Made by a program: the position numbers and the translations under genes
Notes under the pieces: model-generated
Seen by the model: only the letters and a program-made list of their open reading frames with translations
Told to the model about the DNA's origin: nothing
Databases searched by the model: none
From: Zygaena filipendulae
Lineage: Eukaryota > Arthropoda > Insecta > Lepidoptera > Zygaenidae
Direction of reading: 5' to 3'
DNA: 64,000 nt
Assembly: GCA_907165275.2 (NCBI GenBank)
Contig: OU015673.1
Span: 5,917,001 to 5,981,000 of the forward strand
In this document: one piece after another, positions 62,393 to 64,000 of the stretch
Position numbering within the stretch: position 1 is the stretch's first letter
Layout of the letters: the number at the start of each line of letters is the position of its first letter

Positions 62393-62419
62393 TTATCGCG
62401 GGGTCTCGCGGGAACTCCC
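62393..62419 (-). promoter_or_regulatory. Candidate kappa-B plus GATA immune element of cecropin
   Basis: GGGAACTCCC (62410-62419) is a Rel/NF-kappa-B-type decamer, and TTATC (62393-62397, GATAA on minus) lies 12 bp away; another GATAA is at 62363. Closely spaced kappa-B and GATA sites are known in insect cecropin promoters. The distance (~170 bp upstream of the TATA box) fits. The caveat is that GCGGGAACTCC also occurs in the Helitron-like repeats, so the decamer could be a repeat remnant. Confidence 0.45.
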
Positions 62420-63029
62420 TTGTGCTTTCAATATTGTTTTTCCCCGTTGGGGTCATTTGTCGGAATATAGAAATTAATTATTAATCACCTAAAACATTTT
62501 TTGACGAAATACTTGTATTGTAAGATATACTATTTTTGGTAGTAGGTACATTATACAAATATTCATCGTAATTGTTTTTGTAATTATTGTAAAATACATT
62601 TAAAAAAAATTAATTTCCACCTAAAAAGTCTTACTCAGTTTATTTAACCCGCTAGGTTGGGTCACCAATAAAATACCAATTAACATTTCAAAATTTTGTA
62701 CGTATATCAGCAGGTGAGAAGTAGAGGTCTCAGTTTTAGAGTTGAAAATACACTATAGTAACTACGAACAAAATCGACTAATGAAATAAACTATTGTCCA
62801 GTTGAAAAGTATTTAATTTTGTTTACACCTATAATCTATTGCAGTAAGTGTCATTGTATCTTTGCTGATAGGTATCACTAGTAAGTTAACTCAAAAAATG
62901 CTGAAATTCACATAAACTATTAAGTTAGAATATTGATAATATTCTTTAGGTATAGATACTATTTACTTACTTACTAAAAAAAGACTACCAAAAATTTATG
63001 CTTTCTCTAGCTTACTAAATTATCTTTCT
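62420..63029. other. Intergenic, AT-rich
   Basis: No gene, repeat end or RNA was recognised. Confidence 0.4.
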
Positions 63030-63110
63030 ACTAACTGTCCCCCGCGGTTTCGCCCGCGGTAATTTCGGAGTTCTAGGATAAACTATAGATATAAACTTTC
63101 CTTATGAGCT
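63030..63110 (-). mobile_element. Helitron-like repeat, truncated
   Basis: ACTAACTGTCCCCCGCGGTTTCGCCC through AATTTCGGAG, then CTTTCCTTATGAGCTATCTAT. It is interrupted by the SINE body that follows; its continuation (AACACTATCTATTCGTGGAAATCGCATG) resumes at 63278. Confidence 0.55.
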
Positions 63111-63130
63111 ATCTATATATATCTTATCTA

Positions 63131-63276
63131 TATATATCTATAGTATAATATAAATGTAAAAATATGTGTAGTATATACCACGTTTGCTTGGTTTCCACGA
63201 CACAAGCTTATAGCTTAGTGTGGGATCAAGTAGATCTGGGTGTTGTGAAGTGAATTATTATTATTATTATTATTAT
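63131..63276 (+). mobile_element. tRNA-derived SINE, 5'-truncated copy 3
   Basis: It retains ATATGTGTAGTATATACCACG, TTTGCTTGGTTTCCACGAC and the (ATT)n tail but not the tRNA-like head. It interrupts a Helitron-like repeat. Confidence 0.75.
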
Positions 63277-63498
63277 GAACACTATCTATTCGTGGAAATC
63301 GCATGAAAATCCGTTCAGTAGTACTTCATTTTCTACTATGTAAAAGTACTATCTACTACGTAGGTATCTATTAAATACATATATTGAAATTATTTTCGAG
63401 CTTTTGAAGTGAGTAACAAAGTTAAAAATGAAACTGAAGTTCAAAATAATTCACAAACACAATTAAAAATTAAAATCAACCTCTGAATGTATAACTTA

Positions 63499-63726
63499 CG
63501 GCCGCACTCAGAGTCGTTTTAATGATTACTTTATTTTAAGTAGGTAAAGATTTTTAAAACAAAACTGCCGCAGTCAGAGACGTTCATAAATTAATGTTAA
63601 TTTAACGTACGGGTCTGATTGCGGCAGTTTTGTTTTAAAAATCTTTACTTAAAATTAAGTAATCATTAAAATAGCTCTGATTTAAACTGATTTAAATGCC
63701 AATTAACATTGATTTAATGAATGCCG
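63499..63726. mobile_element. Snap-back MITE, rearranged copy G, TTA flanks
   Basis: CGGCCGCACTCAGAGTCG is preceded by TTA (63496-63498), and the element ends ATGCCG followed by TTA (63727-63729). The right side is rearranged: TTTAAATGCCAATTAACATT lies outside the arm instead of in the loop, and the right tip is degraded. Confidence 0.7.
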
Positions 63727-63905
63727 TTAGTCGTCAAAAGAAAAAAGTCTTCATACCATGGATAGATAGTGGATTATGATAAATAGTTGAGTTTTACCAT
63801 CTCAAGTCTAGTTCTTCCGAAGAAACACTAACTAACTGAAATACTAACTGTAACTTTGTTGGAATCTTGAGTACGGCTGAAGTAAAAGTTGGTATTTATT
63901 TAACT

Positions 63906-64000
63906 ACTAGCTGTTCCCCGCGGTTTTATGCAAGTCGATTTCGGAGTTTCCTCGGAAATTTCGGGACAAAAGCCCTATGTTCTTTATGGTACCTCTTATT
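63906..64000 (-). mobile_element. Helitron-like repeat cut by the window end
   Basis: ACTAGCTGTTCCCCGCGGTTTTATGC to CCTATGTTCTTTATGGTACC; the rest lies beyond the window. Confidence 0.6.

Overview
The window is AT-rich, intron-containing, heavily transposon-loaded nuclear DNA from an insect, almost certainly a moth or butterfly. The evidence is a lepidopteran-type cecropin gene with a KWKVFKKI N-terminus and an amidation-type C-terminal Gly, a neuropeptide-F-type receptor, and dozens of copies of the short lepidopteran Helitron-like repeat with a CCGCGG hairpin and a CTAGT end. There are no prokaryotic features. True genes occupy only a few percent of the sequence and are split into short exons, so long reading frames are a poor guide here.

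Genes. (1) Three paralogous small genes for Kazal-like, six-cysteine proteins can be assembled from short exons: gene K1 on + (2074-3885), K3 on + (53145-56683) and K2 on - (59948-57675). All three have the same architecture: an exon of exactly 157 bp ending in phase 2, a 95-104 bp exon ending in phase 1, and a last exon of 32-53 bp ending just after the sixth cysteine. Their first (signal-peptide) exons are not securely identified. K3 and K2 converge tail to tail. (2) A three-exon rhodopsin-like GPCR on + (40924-49978, 369 aa), most like insect neuropeptide F receptors. Intron 1 holds an antisense CR1-like LINE with an intact 630-codon reverse transcriptase frame; intron 2 holds a Tc1 transposase relic and several MITEs. 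(3) A two-exon cecropin gene on - (62115-61363), with a TATA box and a clustered kappa-B/GATA candidate upstream.

Region by region. 1-9.4 kb: K1 amid fold-back MITEs, CRE-bearing MITEs and Helitron-like repeats. 9.46-18.73 kb: a giant fold-back element whose inverted arms are tandem arrays of a ~424-bp unit, with a 17-copy, 153-bp minisatellite between them in which most units carry CACGTG. 19-40 kb: no convincing host exon; many non-autonomous DNA transposons (hAT with 8-bp TSD, Harbinger with TAA TSD, a CTT-flanked element, TIR elements), a tRNA-derived SINE and tandem duplications. 40.9-50.1 kb: the receptor gene. 50.5-60 kb: K3 and K2 with MITEs, a second SINE and nested insertions. 60-64 kb: cecropin and more repeats.

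The most notable observations are the Kazal-like paralogue set recovered from conserved exon lengths and phases, the 9.3-kb satellite-armed palindrome, and a MITE family that spreads paired TGACGTCA (CRE/ATF) sites and appears to duplicate AT on insertion. Family names rest on motif recognition only; no database search was possible.
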